A stretch of 64,000 bases of DNA, taken from the NCBI GenBank assembly GCA_964344185.1, contig CAYFMN010000005.1, positions 72,718-136,717 on the forward strand, given 5' to 3'. Shown here piece by piece: positions 35,633 to 45,250 of this stretch; the first letter of the stretch is position 1, and each line of letters begins with the position of its first letter. The notes beneath the pieces were generated by a model. It had not been told where the DNA came from. It worked only from the letters and a program-made list of their open reading frames with translations, and made no database searches. Source of the DNA: JAJDAT01 sp964344185 (GTDB taxonomy: Bacteria > Nitrospinota > Nitrospinia > Nitrospinales > JAJDAT01). Both the position numbers and the translations under genes were made by a program.

Positions 35633-35707
35633 TGGCTCCGGAGACAGGACTCGAACCTGTAACACAGCGGTTAACAGCCGCTTGCGCTACCATTGCGCCA
35701 CTCCGGA
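35633..35707 (-). tRNA. tRNA-Asn(GTT)
   Basis: On the minus strand the acceptor stem TCCGGAG pairs with CTCCGGA, the anticodon stem GCGG/CCGC encloses the loop CTGTTAA with anticodon GTT, and the T-loop is TTCGAGT. CCA is encoded at 35633-35635. Confidence 0.97.
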
Positions 35708-35979
35708 ATGGTATTTGCTAAATCCCTTAAATAGAGATTATTTTTTTTAAGAATTAAAAAAACGACTTAAGTTTGTTTCGTAAGGTCTGTTTTTTTGAAG
35801 TCAAGATGGTATTTCAAACGTAAGCGGTTGTCAAGCGGATTCCTTGAGCCTATATGGAGGATTAAAGGCTGGCGAGCTTTTTAATTAGAGATTTTTAAAT
35901 ATTTAATAATTTGTCGCATCGCATAGGTGAAAATAGAGGACCAACTGTTTTAAAGTTGACCCTCTACCGCCACCATGCC

Positions 35980-36180
35980 TCAGTTTGCGGAACAATAATT
36001 ATCAAAGTAAAACTCCAATTCCTTTTTTTTCTTACGATTTTGTTGAGCGGTTGCTTTTGGTTTGCTTTCTCCATTAACGTCTTCAAAAAAAGCGTTCCAA
36101 TAGCGTTTACTCAATTCATTACTTGAAATAACTTTTTTTAATTTTCCTTTTCCATCCAACACCTTCACTTGATAAAACAT
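35980..36180 (-). CDS. Small protein of unknown function (66 aa)
   Basis: The frame is open to 36240, but the Met at 36180 has a GGAGGG ribosome site five bases before it, so I use that start. The protein begins MFYQVKVLDGKGKLKKVISS and continues with a basic, Lys-rich tail. It looks like a compact beta-rich domain followed by a disordered end. No family is recognised. The strong ribosome site argues that it is a real gene. Confidence 0.5.
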   Translation of the reverse strand: MFYQVKVLDGKGKLKKVISSNELSKRYWNAFFEDVNGESKPKATAQQNRKKKKELEFYFDNYCSAN

Positions 36181-36549
36181 AAGACCCTCCGTTCCATTAG
36201 CAGATAACGTACCGATAGATAAAGAGAACCAGAAAAACAAATGATATTATCAATCGTCACTGTAAATGTAGCCTATGTAGAAAAAATCCGGCAAATAGAT
36301 TATATATTAATTTTATTAAATTTAAAGTCTTTTGTTAAAATTAATATATAATTTTTTTCTGATTAAAATTTTGCTTCCATCCTTTCTCAAAATTGTGGGA
36401 CAAAGTTTGGCTAGCAATTAAATATTCGTTAGAATAACTATATTATGAGACCTAAAAAAATTTTTGCCAGCTTTATTTACATTTTGTGACAATCTTTTAT
36501 ATTTGTAACATATGTGAATTTAAAGGACTTATCTAGATTTTGGAAATAA
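36181..36549. other. Intergenic region with a long AT hairpin
   Basis: There is no credible gene. The stem ATTATATATTAATTTTA at 36299-36315 pairs perfectly over 17 bp with 36336-36352, with a 20-base loop, and Ts follow on the plus strand. It has no plus-strand gene upstream, so its role as a terminator is unclear. Confidence 0.55.
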
Positions 36550-37794
36550 ATGGAGCGTCTGATGAATGAGTTTAAATCGTTTTTAGCAGTAATATTGTCT
36601 TTCGGATTATTTTTATTAATAGGTTGTGAAAAAGAATTAAAAGAACATCCGCTTCCCGAATCCGTTAAGCGGCGTTTAGAAATGGCCAATGATCCGGAAG
36701 TCCAAAAGAAAAAAGTAACGGGAACAATTCAATTACCCGCTGAGATTTCTCAAAAAATTTCTCGGACCGCTTCATTATTTATTTTTGCGCGACCTATTGG
36801 CGTTGAAAGTGGGCCGCCTTTAGCTGTTAAGCGATTAGGCGTGGTAAATTTTCCATTTGAGTTTAATATTGGTCAAATGGATACCATGCTGCAAGGCGCA
36901 GATTTTTCAGGAAAAGTCACTATCTCAGCAAGATTAGATACCGACGGAGTTGCAGGAGGCGGTCCAGGAGATGTGGAAGGAAAAGTCGACGCCACTGTTG
37001 GGGATACTGGAGTTGAAATTATTTTAAATCAAATAGTTGGCGGTGAAAAACAATCAGTAGAAGCAAGTCTTGGCGGCAATCAAGCTATTTTGGGTAAGAT
37101 AGTCTTAGATCCTAAGATAAAAGATTCTGTTCCAAAAGAAGGCTCGCTTTTTGTTTTTGTTAGACCAGAGGGAGTTTTTGGCGGTCCTCCGCTTGCGGTT
37201 AAACGCATGGCGTTTACGGGTTTTCCTCAAAATTTTTCTATTAGCGAGAAGGACGCAATGAGGTCCACGGCTCGTTTTGAAGGAAATCTAACGTTGGCAG
37301 TTCGTTTGGACCAAGATGGCGACGCCCGGTCCGCTCCTGGAGATGTTGAAGGTTCGATGATAACCAAAGGGGGAGTCGACGGACTTGAGTTGGTTTTGGA
37401 TAAAGTGATCGGCGCTCCGGTAGAAGATAAAGGCGGTTCTATGGAACCCGTAGAACCTAAATCGATAACGGGCGTTATTGAATTAGATCCAAAAATCGCA
37501 AAAGAGATTCCAATAGAGGATTTAAGATTGTTTATCTTATTGCGTCCTGAAGGGCAGACAAGCGGACCGCCAATGGCCGTTCAGTTGTTTGGCGCAGTCG
37601 AGTTTCCGTTATCATTTGAGATTGGTCAGAAAGATGCGATGATGCCTGGCACGACTGTGGAGGGTCCGGTTGAAGTGATCGTCCGCGTTGATAGAGATGG
37701 CAACGCCAAATCTTCCCCAGGTGATTTAGAAGGACAAACCAATGCGGTTGTTGGCGATAAAAATATTAAGATCGTATTGGATAAAAAAGTTTAA
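36550..37794 (+). CDS. Lipoprotein with three CycH-like domains
   Basis: A 414-residue protein with a signal ending in LFLLIGCEK (lipobox Cys near residue 26), followed by three homologous domains of about 110 residues each. Each domain shows LF(I/V)F(A/V)RP...GPPLAVKR, then FP..F.I...D, then a GD(V/L)EG end. That pattern matches the C-terminal domain of the cytochrome c biogenesis protein CcmI/CycH. In CcmI this domain binds apocytochrome c, so this could be a periplasmic apocytochrome or haem chaperone, but three copies in a lipoprotein is not the CcmI layout. A terminator follows at 37895. Confidence 0.75.
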   Translation: MERLMNEFKSFLAVILSFGLFLLIGCEKELKEHPLPESVKRRLEMANDPEVQKKKVTGTIQLPAEISQKISRTASLFIFARPIGVESGPPLAVKRLGVVNFPFEFNIGQMDTMLQGADFSGKVTISARLDTDGVAGGGPGDVEGKVDATVGDTGVEIILNQIVGGEKQSVEASLGGNQAILGKIVLDPKIKDSVPKEGSLFVFVRPEGVFGGPPLAVKRMAFTGFPQNFSISEKDAMRSTARFEGNLTLAVRLDQDGDARSAPGDVEGSMITKGGVDGLELVLDKVIGAPVEDKGGSMEPVEPKSITGVIELDPKIAKEIPIEDLRLFILLRPEGQTSGPPMAVQLFGAVEFPLSFEIGQKDAMMPGTTVEGPVEVIVRVDRDGNAKSSPGDLEGQTNAVVGDKNIKIVLDKKV

Positions 37795-37818
37795 GAGCTA
37801 AAAGCAAAAATAAAAAAT

Positions 37819-38222
37819 GTCACATTGAGGTTCTCGAAATGTGACTCCCTTATTTTAGTTCCTTGGAATGTTCTCGAAGTACGACCACCTTTAAAAAGCC
37901 GGGCATTCTAGCCCGGCTTTCTTCCTCTATAATTGAAATAGAAATTAGATTTTAGGTTTATTCGTAAAACAAAGTTTCGCCTAAAGTGATCGGCCAATCC
38001 GACGTCATTCTGGAGGAGCTTTGAAAAAGCGACGAAGAATCTAGGTATCAAAAAAATATCACATTGAGCTTGTCGAAATGCAACTTCTTCCATCAGTTAT
38101 CTCGACTGAAGTGAATAGATCCCGTTTTTAGTTTAACAATCCGTTTTGTTTATAACCATCCCTACCGCGCGTTATTCCGAGCCCTTCGGCTTTGCTCAGA
38201 ATAAACTCCGTCGAGGAATCTC
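37819..38222. repeat. Cluster of dispersed intergenic repeat copies
   Basis: The gap 37795-38571 has no gene but holds several related segments. GTCACATT/AATGTGAC form an inverted repeat at 37819-37845. A GTCATTCTGGAGGAGC...GAAGAATCT copy lies at 38004-38042, and CACATTGAGCTTGTCGAAATG at about 38060-38080. CTCGACTGAAGTGAATAGATC is at 38101, and an ATTCCGAGC...GAGGAATCTCG copy at 38171-38222. Similar pieces occur at 12443 and 55815-56141. Confidence 0.6.
37895..37924 (+). terminator. Strong intrinsic terminator
   Basis: AAAGCCGGGC at 37895-37904 and GCCCGGCTTT at 37911-37920 form a 10-bp stem with loop ATTCTA, followed by TTCTT. It ends the lipoprotein transcript from 36550. Confidence 0.9.
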
Positions 38223-38571
38223 GCTTAGATTCAAATAATTGTTATACCAAGGATCTCTTACTTAATTGCGCGACCATAACCAATTTTGTTTTCCAATTTT
38301 TTATTATCAGATCAACTTGGATTTGGCAGGGCAAAGTCTAAGTTAAGCCAATTTTCGTGAGCCCGAGCTTGATTCGGGTATTTTGGAAAACTAAAAGCAA
38401 TGGACTATTTTCAGTTTGGTTAAAATATTGAAAGTTTTCCCCTTAATCTTAAAAAACCCTGAATTTCCTCTAGTTATTTTCCTTCCATGTAAAAAGTGTT
38501 TTTCACTGTCCTTCCTCTAGGTTACAATTGTTTCACAACTAAATTTTGTTAATTCCTTTCCAATCATCGCT

Positions 38572-41500
38572 ATGAAACCACTTCGCAAAATCTATTCGCT
38601 TGTTTTCATTCTATTGTTAATCGGAAATTTTGGATGTGGGGCGCCGCATTCAAAACCATATGCTGTTGCTTTAAATAAAGAAGCAAATGAAGCCGAAACT
38701 TTAGCCGCCTCTGGAAATTATCGTAAAGGAGCGGAAGCATACGAAACCGCTTTAGAAAATTATAAGAAACAAAACAACAACGCAGGTATTTTATATTCTC
38801 TGGGACAAATGGGAATTATGCAAAAACGGGCTGGCGACTACGACGCGGCTTTAAAAACATTTAATGAAGCTAAAAATGTTGGCGTGAAAGTGAATGGCGA
38901 TGCGGCGGAAATTGACGCTCATATTGGCGATGTTTATATGTTTATGGGCGATTTTAATAAAGCTCGGACCCAATACAATAACGCTTTGCAAACTCATAGC
39001 GGTTTTGTTTTTCCGACATCCTATGCGGGTCCTCCAAGTAAGGAAGAACTTTCTGAATTGATTCGTAAATCTAGCGCGATTGTCCGTTCGCAAGTTAATT
39101 TGGGAGCTTTGAATTTATTTGAAGGCAAATTGGACGCCGCCGAAGCCGAGCTTAAAAAAGCGGAAAAATTGACCAAAGATATTTTATACGTTGGTAATCA
39201 TCCTATTTATGGGATGGTGTATAAGCCTGATACAGACGTATTCGAAGGAACAGGTTTTGCTAAAACTTTCCTGGGAGCTGTATACAAAGAAAAAGGCGAC
39301 GCACAAAAAGCGAAAGGCTATTTGCGCGAGGGTATGGCTTCTTTTGAAAAAGGAAACTCCGCTTTTGGAAAATCCGTCAACAGCGCCCTTTCGTTTCAAT
39401 TTGATTGGTTATCCGATTCCCAAAACGCTGAACGAAGAGTCGCCGCTGGCGATTATCCTTCTGCCGTTGCAGAGTATCAAAAACTAATCGGTCGTTATAA
39501 AGAAAAAGGCGATTTTCGTCGTCAATTGATGGCTATCGAGAGAGCCGGTTGGCTTTTGCGAGAAATGGGTCAATACAGCGACGCCCTGGAATTACTGGCT
39601 CAAGGGGCTGAAATAGGCAGGCAGAAAAACGGCGACGCAGCGGAAATTGACGCTAATATTGGGGACGTTTATTTGTTTGCGGGAAACCGGCAGCGGGCTA
39701 TGGAATATTTTGAAAAATCTTTAGCGCCTCACCAAGGATTTTCCATGCCAACGGGTAAAGCCGTTGAAGTTCCTAAAAAAGGCCAAATGTATAACTGGAT
39801 GAGAATCGCAAAAGCGATTATCCACGCTCAGGTCAATCGAGGAACGGTTTATTACTTTAATAAAAATCCGAATAAGGCTCTTGAGGCTTTGGACGAAGCA
39901 AAACAAATGGTTGACGCCGTTTTAGAAACCGCGAACCATCCAATCCGTGGCGTGTTTTATAGAGCCGATTCGGATTTGTATGAGGGTATTGGATTTTACC
40001 GCGCAATTCGCGGCGCCGTTTTTGGCGAATTGAAACGGTTTGATCAATCTTCCAAGGAATTTGATTTGGCCTTAAAAATGTTTGTGCAGGCTGGCAGACC
40101 CTATGGAGCTTTGATTACGCGTGCGCTTCGAATTCAAACAGAAACCTTGCAACCTGGCAAGAAGTTTTCCCAATCAGATATTTCCCGATATCAAGGTTTT
40201 TTAGTGGAAGCAGAAATGTTTGGAGCTTTAGATCTAGTTTGGCGAGTGGGTTATAGAGCCGGTTCCCTGTTGGCAAAAAACAAAAATTATGCGGAGGCAA
40301 AAAACTTTTTGGTCAAAGCCGTTGACGCTATTGAAAAGACTCGCTCGAACATTCGCGAAGATACAGTAAAGCAAATGTTCTCCGGATCGGTTCAAGACGT
40401 TTATGAGGCCATTGTCGGTTTACTATTTGACATGGGAGAATTTTCTGAAGGTTTTAATTATTTAGAAAGAGGGAAAGCAAGAGCTTTCCTGGATATGCTG
40501 GCCGGTAGATCCTTAAAACCGAAAGTCGCCGCCGATCCGCAGATTATTCGTCAAATTGCCGACTTGGATAAACAAATTGAAAAAACGGCGCGAAGTTTAA
40601 AAGCTTTAAAAGGCGCAGAAAAACTTGGCGTTTACAAAAAGTTTAAGAGTTTATTAAAAGAAAAAAGTCGAGCGTTAGAGAAAATTAAAGATCAAAGCTT
40701 AAGTTACGCTTCTTCAATGTCGGTAGCTACCGCTTCGGCGAAAAAAATTCAAAGCTCATTGCCTAAAGGTGCGCTATTGATTTCTTATTTCCTGGAAGAT
40801 TCCCGCGCTGTTATTTGGACTGTCGAGCAAAGTTCGATTGAAGCGACCCTGGCAAAAAACGGCGGAAAGAAGATTGCTCAATGGGCTGCAGATTATAGAG
40901 AAGCTCTAGCTTCTGGCCAAATGCAGTTGGCAGAATCATTGGGAAGCAAACTTTATGATAGTTTAATTCAACCTGTCCGAAGTCGTTTGGACCCAAAACA
41001 AAAACTTATTTTGGTTCCTTCCGGCGCTTTACATTACTTGCCATTTGCCGGACTTCATGGAAAGGACGGCAAATACCTGATAGAAAATCAAACAGTTTCT
41101 GTGCTTCCAAATGCGTCAAGTTTATTTTACGTTGAAGGGATTATTAAGACCGATAAAGGGAAGATACTTGCTTTTGGAGATCCTCAAAGAGACCAAAAAG
41201 AATCGCGTCTAAAATACGCTAATAAAGAAGTTGAAGCGGCTAGTAAATTATTTCCTAAAAAAATTACTTTAACCGGCGAAAGCGCTAAAGAATCCGTTTT
41301 AAAAAACTTATCAAAAATTGACGCAGAAGTATTACACTTTGCCGTACACGGACGTTTTGATGAACGAGATCCTTTGAAATCTGCATTATTATTAGCTAAA
41401 GATTCTAACGAAGACGGGGATTTAGAAACTTACGAGATATATGGATTGAATTTAAATTCCAATCTTGTGGTTTTAAGCGCTTGCGAATCTGGAATCGGTA

Positions 41501-41751
41501 AGCTTACGCGCGGCGATGAAGTGCAGAGTTTGAATCGCGCTTTTATTTATGCTGGAGCTGGCGGCGTGATAGCCAGTTTGTGGAAAGTTTCCGACGAATC
41601 CACATTTAAACTAATGACTTATTTTTACGAAGAATTGTCCAAACGCGGACCGGCGGATGCCTTGCGTTTGGCTCAAATAAAATTAATGAAAGAGTTTCCT
41701 TCACCCTATCATTGGGCGGCTTTTTATTTAACCGGTAGATTGGATTCTTAG
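38572..41751 (+). CDS. TPR-CHAT lipoprotein (caspase-like protease, envelope)
   Basis: A 1059-residue protein. A signal peptide ends in the lipobox IGNFGCGAP (Cys near residue 23), so it is likely anchored outside the cytoplasm. Two long TPR blocks occupy about residues 30-590 and contain internally repeated units of about 300 residues (GDAAEIDANIGDVY occurs twice, with ANHPIRG-type motifs). A CHAT protease domain follows, with His926 in FAVHGR and Cys971 in SACESG as the catalytic dyad. CHAT proteases are caspase/separase-like. The gene starts a three-gene run with the CHASE2 cyclase and FecR-like protein. Confidence 0.9.
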   Translation: MKPLRKIYSLVFILLLIGNFGCGAPHSKPYAVALNKEANEAETLAASGNYRKGAEAYETALENYKKQNNNAGILYSLGQMGIMQKRAGDYDAALKTFNEAKNVGVKVNGDAAEIDAHIGDVYMFMGDFNKARTQYNNALQTHSGFVFPTSYAGPPSKEELSELIRKSSAIVRSQVNLGALNLFEGKLDAAEAELKKAEKLTKDILYVGNHPIYGMVYKPDTDVFEGTGFAKTFLGAVYKEKGDAQKAKGYLREGMASFEKGNSAFGKSVNSALSFQFDWLSDSQNAERRVAAGDYPSAVAEYQKLIGRYKEKGDFRRQLMAIERAGWLLREMGQYSDALELLAQGAEIGRQKNGDAAEIDANIGDVYLFAGNRQRAMEYFEKSLAPHQGFSMPTGKAVEVPKKGQMYNWMRIAKAIIHAQVNRGTVYYFNKNPNKALEALDEAKQMVDAVLETANHPIRGVFYRADSDLYEGIGFYRAIRGAVFGELKRFDQSSKEFDLALKMFVQAGRPYGALITRALRIQTETLQPGKKFSQSDISRYQGFLVEAEMFGALDLVWRVGYRAGSLLAKNKNYAEAKNFLVKAVDAIEKTRSNIREDTVKQMFSGSVQDVYEAIVGLLFDMGEFSEGFNYLERGKARAFLDMLAGRSLKPKVAADPQIIRQIADLDKQIEKTARSLKALKGAEKLGVYKKFKSLLKEKSRALEKIKDQSLSYASSMSVATASAKKIQSSLPKGALLISYFLEDSRAVIWTVEQSSIEATLAKNGGKKIAQWAADYREALASGQMQLAESLGSKLYDSLIQPVRSRLDPKQKLILVPSGALHYLPFAGLHGKDGKYLIENQTVSVLPNASSLFYVEGIIKTDKGKILAFGDPQRDQKESRLKYANKEVEAASKLFPKKITLTGESAKESVLKNLSKIDAEVLHFAVHGRFDERDPLKSALLLAKDSNEDGDLETYEIYGLNLNSNLVVLSACESGIGKLTRGDEVQSLNRAFIYAGAGGVIASLWKVSDESTFKLMTYFYEELSKRGPADALRLAQIKLMKEFPSPYHWAAFYLTGRLDS

Positions 41752-41754
41752 CGC

Positions 41755-43815
41755 TTGGAACCGAATAAAAAAAGCGCAAGGCAGTTGGTTTCTGCAAGCG
41801 TCGCGATTTTAGCGTGCTTATTGGCGATAGTCTTTTCTAATTGGTCGCCGATAGAAACGCTTGAAAATAAAACCATCGATTGGCGGCTTCGGTTTCGTCT
41901 TCCTAACTTTGAGGCGGGTAAAGAAGTGGCGGTCGTTTTGATAGACGATGCGGCGTTGGACGTGTATCCATATCGAAGCCCTGTGCCTCGCGATTTACTA
42001 GCAAAATTAATAGATGTTCTTTCCGAAGCGGGCGTTAAACGAATTGGGTTGGATGTTTTTCTAAAAGATTTGACCTGGGAAGACGAGGACGAAGCGCTTG
42101 CGGAATCTTTAAGAGCTAATGGCCGAACGACGCTTGTATCTACTTTTCGCGAAGAAGACGGCAAAATAGTATGGGATTTACCTCATCCAAAATTTTTAGA
42201 TTCTGTAGACTCCACAGGCTTGGCGGATTTACCGATAGATCCAATCGATCAAATTGTGCGGGAAGCGACGGCTCTAAAAAATAATTCGGAAACAATTGTT
42301 CCAACGCTTTCCGCCGCAATGCTTTTGGCTTCTAAAACATCGGAAGTGGGGAAACCGGAAGCTCCGAAAATTTTACAAGAAGCATTGCCGTCTTTTGCCC
42401 GTAAAGGTCAAAAGTTTATTGTTGATTTTTTAGGACCGCCTTCTTCCGTTAGCCGTGAAAAATATGCGATTAAGACGTTTCCGGCATCAGGCGTTCTTAC
42501 GGGATTTTTACCTAAGGAATGGTTTGCAGGCAAGTACGTTTTTATTGGCGCCGGTTTTTCCGATAACACGGACACCTTTCGCACTCCTTATTATAGTGGA
42601 AAATACAATTATCCCTTAACGCCTGGAGTGGAAATTCATGCGAACGTTTTGGCCACGCTTTTGAGCGGGGGAAAAATAAAAGCTTCTACAAATGTTCAAA
42701 AATTCGGGACAATTTTTCTAGGGGCTTTAGTGTCGGTAATTATCTCTTTTGTTTTTTCGCCGGTAATAGCGGCTTTTTTTGAAATTGTTTTCATTGCCGG
42801 GTTTGTTTTTGCAACGTTTGCAATGTTTGAAAAGGCGAATCTGCTTTTGCCAATGATACCCGTTGGCTTGGCGGTAGGTTTTGCTTTTATTGGAGCTATA
42901 ATTTATAAGCTAACCTGGGAAGGACGCCAAAAGCGGTGGATAAAAAACGCTTTTCAAATGTACCTGTCGCCAGAGTTCGTAGAAACCTTGTCCAAAAGCC
43001 CTGAACAGCTAAATTTGGGAGGGGAGGAAAGAGAACTCACTATAATGTTTACCGATCTGCAAGGATTTACCGCTATTTCGGAAACAGTCGAACCGAAAGA
43101 ATTGGTGAACCTCCTGAGCGATTATTTTGATGGTATGACAGAAATTATTTTTAGGTACGGAGGCACTCTTGATAAATACGTTGGCGACGCTATTATGGCC
43201 TTTTGGAACGCTCCAACAGATCAAACGGACCATGCCGAAAGATCGGTTTTAGCGGCTATAGATATGATTGAGTTTACTGAAAATATGAGCCATTCGTTTC
43301 GAAAAAGAGGGAATCCTGAGATTCGAACGCGTATTGGAATCAACACGGGAAAAGCTGTTGTTGGTAATGTTGGTTCCAGAAAGAGGTTTAACTATACGGT
43401 AATGGGCGACGTGGTTAATACAGCGGCGAGATTGGAAAGCGTTAACAAGCAATATGGAACCTTTTTAACAATAAGCGAATCAACTTTTGATCGCGTACGG
43501 GATAAAGTTCGAGCCAGGAAACTGGATGTTGTTCGAGTTAAAGGAAAAACCCAGCCGGTTGCTATTTATGAATTAATTGGTAGAAAAGGAAGGTCTTTAG
43601 ACAGCGAGCGCGAACAGGTTATGGAGGCTTACTGCGAAGGGTTGGAGGCATATAATCGCCGGCATTGGGAAACCGCCATTCATCATTTTATATCGGCTCT
43701 CCAAATTGATCCAAACGACGGCCCGAGTAAAATTTATTTAGAGAGATGTAGAACGCTACGCGATAACCCACCTAAGAAAAGTTGGGATGGAGTTTTTAAT
43801 TTATTATCCAAATAA
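41755..43815 (+). CDS. CHASE2-domain adenylate cyclase
   Basis: A 686-residue membrane protein. A start helix (about 11-27) precedes an extracytoplasmic CHASE2 sensor domain (about 30-300). Three hydrophobic helices (about 310-400) follow, then a class III nucleotidyl cyclase domain (about 425-610). The catalytic metal residues are D434 (FTDLQGF) and D478 (DKYVGDAIM). K474 sits at the adenine-specific position and GDVVNTAARLE supplies the transition-state residues, so the product is probably cAMP. A C-terminal TPR-like stretch follows. The start is a TTG three bases after the CHAT stop, so the two genes are coupled. Confidence 0.9.
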   Translation: MEPNKKSARQLVSASVAILACLLAIVFSNWSPIETLENKTIDWRLRFRLPNFEAGKEVAVVLIDDAALDVYPYRSPVPRDLLAKLIDVLSEAGVKRIGLDVFLKDLTWEDEDEALAESLRANGRTTLVSTFREEDGKIVWDLPHPKFLDSVDSTGLADLPIDPIDQIVREATALKNNSETIVPTLSAAMLLASKTSEVGKPEAPKILQEALPSFARKGQKFIVDFLGPPSSVSREKYAIKTFPASGVLTGFLPKEWFAGKYVFIGAGFSDNTDTFRTPYYSGKYNYPLTPGVEIHANVLATLLSGGKIKASTNVQKFGTIFLGALVSVIISFVFSPVIAAFFEIVFIAGFVFATFAMFEKANLLLPMIPVGLAVGFAFIGAIIYKLTWEGRQKRWIKNAFQMYLSPEFVETLSKSPEQLNLGGEERELTIMFTDLQGFTAISETVEPKELVNLLSDYFDGMTEIIFRYGGTLDKYVGDAIMAFWNAPTDQTDHAERSVLAAIDMIEFTENMSHSFRKRGNPEIRTRIGINTGKAVVGNVGSRKRFNYTVMGDVVNTAARLESVNKQYGTFLTISESTFDRVRDKVRARKLDVVRVKGKTQPVAIYELIGRKGRSLDSEREQVMEAYCEGLEAYNRRHWETAIHHFISALQIDPNDGPSKIYLERCRTLRDNPPKKSWDGVFNLLSK

Positions 43816-43848
43816 GAGAAAAGATTTAAAAATTGCCGGAGCGATATT

Positions 43849-44742
43849 ATGGGGAAAAAATTACAATTTATTATGAGCGTTGTTTTAATTTCCACAGTTT
43901 TAATTTTTTCGTTATGGGGATTATGTAGCGCGAATTCAGGCGTTTTAATTTCTGTGAAAGGGAAAGTCGAAATTGTTTCAGACGGAAAAACAACTACGGC
44001 AAAGCCTGGTCAAACGTTGGCTTCTGGGGATTTAATTAAAAGTATGGGCGGGACGGCGGTTTTGGTTTTGGCTTCCGGGAAAACTCAAGCGATAAATGCA
44101 TCACAAGAATATAGAATATCCAAAGGAGCGGACGTTAAAAAAAATGGTTTGGGAACGCGTTTAGCTTCTGCTTTAAGCGAAGCAAAAGAAAAGGGAAAAA
44201 CTCCGTTCGTTCGTGGAATGGTTAGGGCTGGAGAAGGTTTTAAACTTCTCTACCCTTCAAATTCGACGGTATTACCCAATCGTTTAATGTTTGACTGGAT
44301 TGGACGCGAAAATACAGCCGAGGCTAAAATAATAGTTAAATCTGAGGATTCTGATTTTAACTTTTCTTTTAGTCCCGATTTAGACGCGGAAACAATTATC
44401 TGGCCTGAGAATGGTCCGGAATTAACCGCTAATCAGCGGTATTACTGGAAAGTTACAGGTATGAATTTGGAGTCGATGGAAGAAAGTTCGAGCGGGTTGC
44501 GGTGGTTTCGCGTCTTATCCCCAAGCGAGTCAAATGAACTGGAAAAGGGGATTCAAAGTATTTTACGGATAAAAGGTATTGAGTCCCCAGATAAAGAGCT
44601 TTTAAAAGCGGCCTTATTTTATTCATTCCAACTGGATCACGAAGTTTTGGATTTATTGCAAGCCGTTAGCAAATCGGGAGAATTGGGCGAAAGTGGGAAA
44701 GAGTTGTTGGTGGCAGTTAAAAAGCGAATGGAAGGCGTTTGA
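43849..44742 (+). CDS. FecR-like periplasmic protein
   Basis: A 297-residue protein with a signal peptide/anchor (residues about 8-28). Its beta-rich domain (GVLISVKGKVEIVSDGKTTT, LASGDLIKSMGGTAVLVLAS) matches the FecR domain. The C-terminal half contains a fibronectin-like segment (FDWIGRENTAEAKIIVKS) and a helical end. It follows the cyclase by 33 bases and completes an operon of CHAT protease, cyclase and FecR. Domains of this kind often sense a ligand next to a signal transducer. A perfect terminator follows at 44784. Confidence 0.8.
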   Translation: MGKKLQFIMSVVLISTVLIFSLWGLCSANSGVLISVKGKVEIVSDGKTTTAKPGQTLASGDLIKSMGGTAVLVLASGKTQAINASQEYRISKGADVKKNGLGTRLASALSEAKEKGKTPFVRGMVRAGEGFKLLYPSNSTVLPNRLMFDWIGRENTAEAKIIVKSEDSDFNFSFSPDLDAETIIWPENGPELTANQRYYWKVTGMNLESMEESSSGLRWFRVLSPSESNELEKGIQSILRIKGIESPDKELLKAALFYSFQLDHEVLDLLQAVSKSGELGESGKELLVAVKKRMEGV

Positions 44743-44783
44743 CATGGCGGTAAAATTTTCCTTAATTTACGGTGAAATTAGGA

Positions 44784-44813
44784 AATTGGGTAAATTTTTA
44801 CCCAATTATTTTT
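44784..44813 (+). terminator. Intrinsic terminator of the CHAT-cyclase-FecR operon
   Basis: AATTGGGTAAA at 44784-44794 and TTTACCCAATT at 44797-44807 form a perfect 11-bp stem, followed by ATTTTT. Confidence 0.85.
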
Positions 44814-44972
44814 GCATTAAATTTTAGAATATTTTGTTAACTGCATAATTTATTATAAAATAAAGCGTTAAGGGGCTTGGTTAATTTGACTCGAAAATGG
44901 CGCTGAGTTTGCTTTATATAACGATAATTACTAACTCATTCAAATTTTTGTCGTTATTTTAAGGAGACCGCC

Positions 44973-45203
44973 ATGACAAAAAATCCAATTTCCGATTTTT
45001 GGGATAATTACGATTGCTTGTTGCAACGCGATTCGTTTGGATCGGCGATTGATATTTTACTTGAAGAATTTCGATTATTAATTGAAGATAATTCCAAGAC
45101 TGCGCAAGCGATTGATAAACGCGAACCTTTGGATTTAATCGCTAATTATGCCAAAGAGGAAAATTATTACGATTTAGCCGAAATTCTGGGATTGGCAACT
45201 TAA
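44973..45203 (+). CDS. Small acidic protein of unknown function (76 aa)
   Basis: It begins MTKNPISDFWDNYDCLLQRD and is acidic and helix-rich, with no signal peptide or membrane helix. An AAGGAG ribosome site lies upstream. It stands alone between the FecR-like gene terminator and the exported protein at 45251. No family is recognised. Confidence 0.55.
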   Translation: MTKNPISDFWDNYDCLLQRDSFGSAIDILLEEFRLLIEDNSKTAQAIDKREPLDLIANYAKEENYYDLAEILGLAT

Positions 45204-45250
45204 ACCTGGTTTTTTATTTTGCCCCCCAGCGCTTTTGGCGAAGGGGATTT

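Noticed and set aside
35867..35885. Weak hairpin AAAGGCTGGCGAGCTTTTT downstream of the 66-aa gene
   Set aside because: Its stem is too short and has mismatches, so it is not a convincing terminator.
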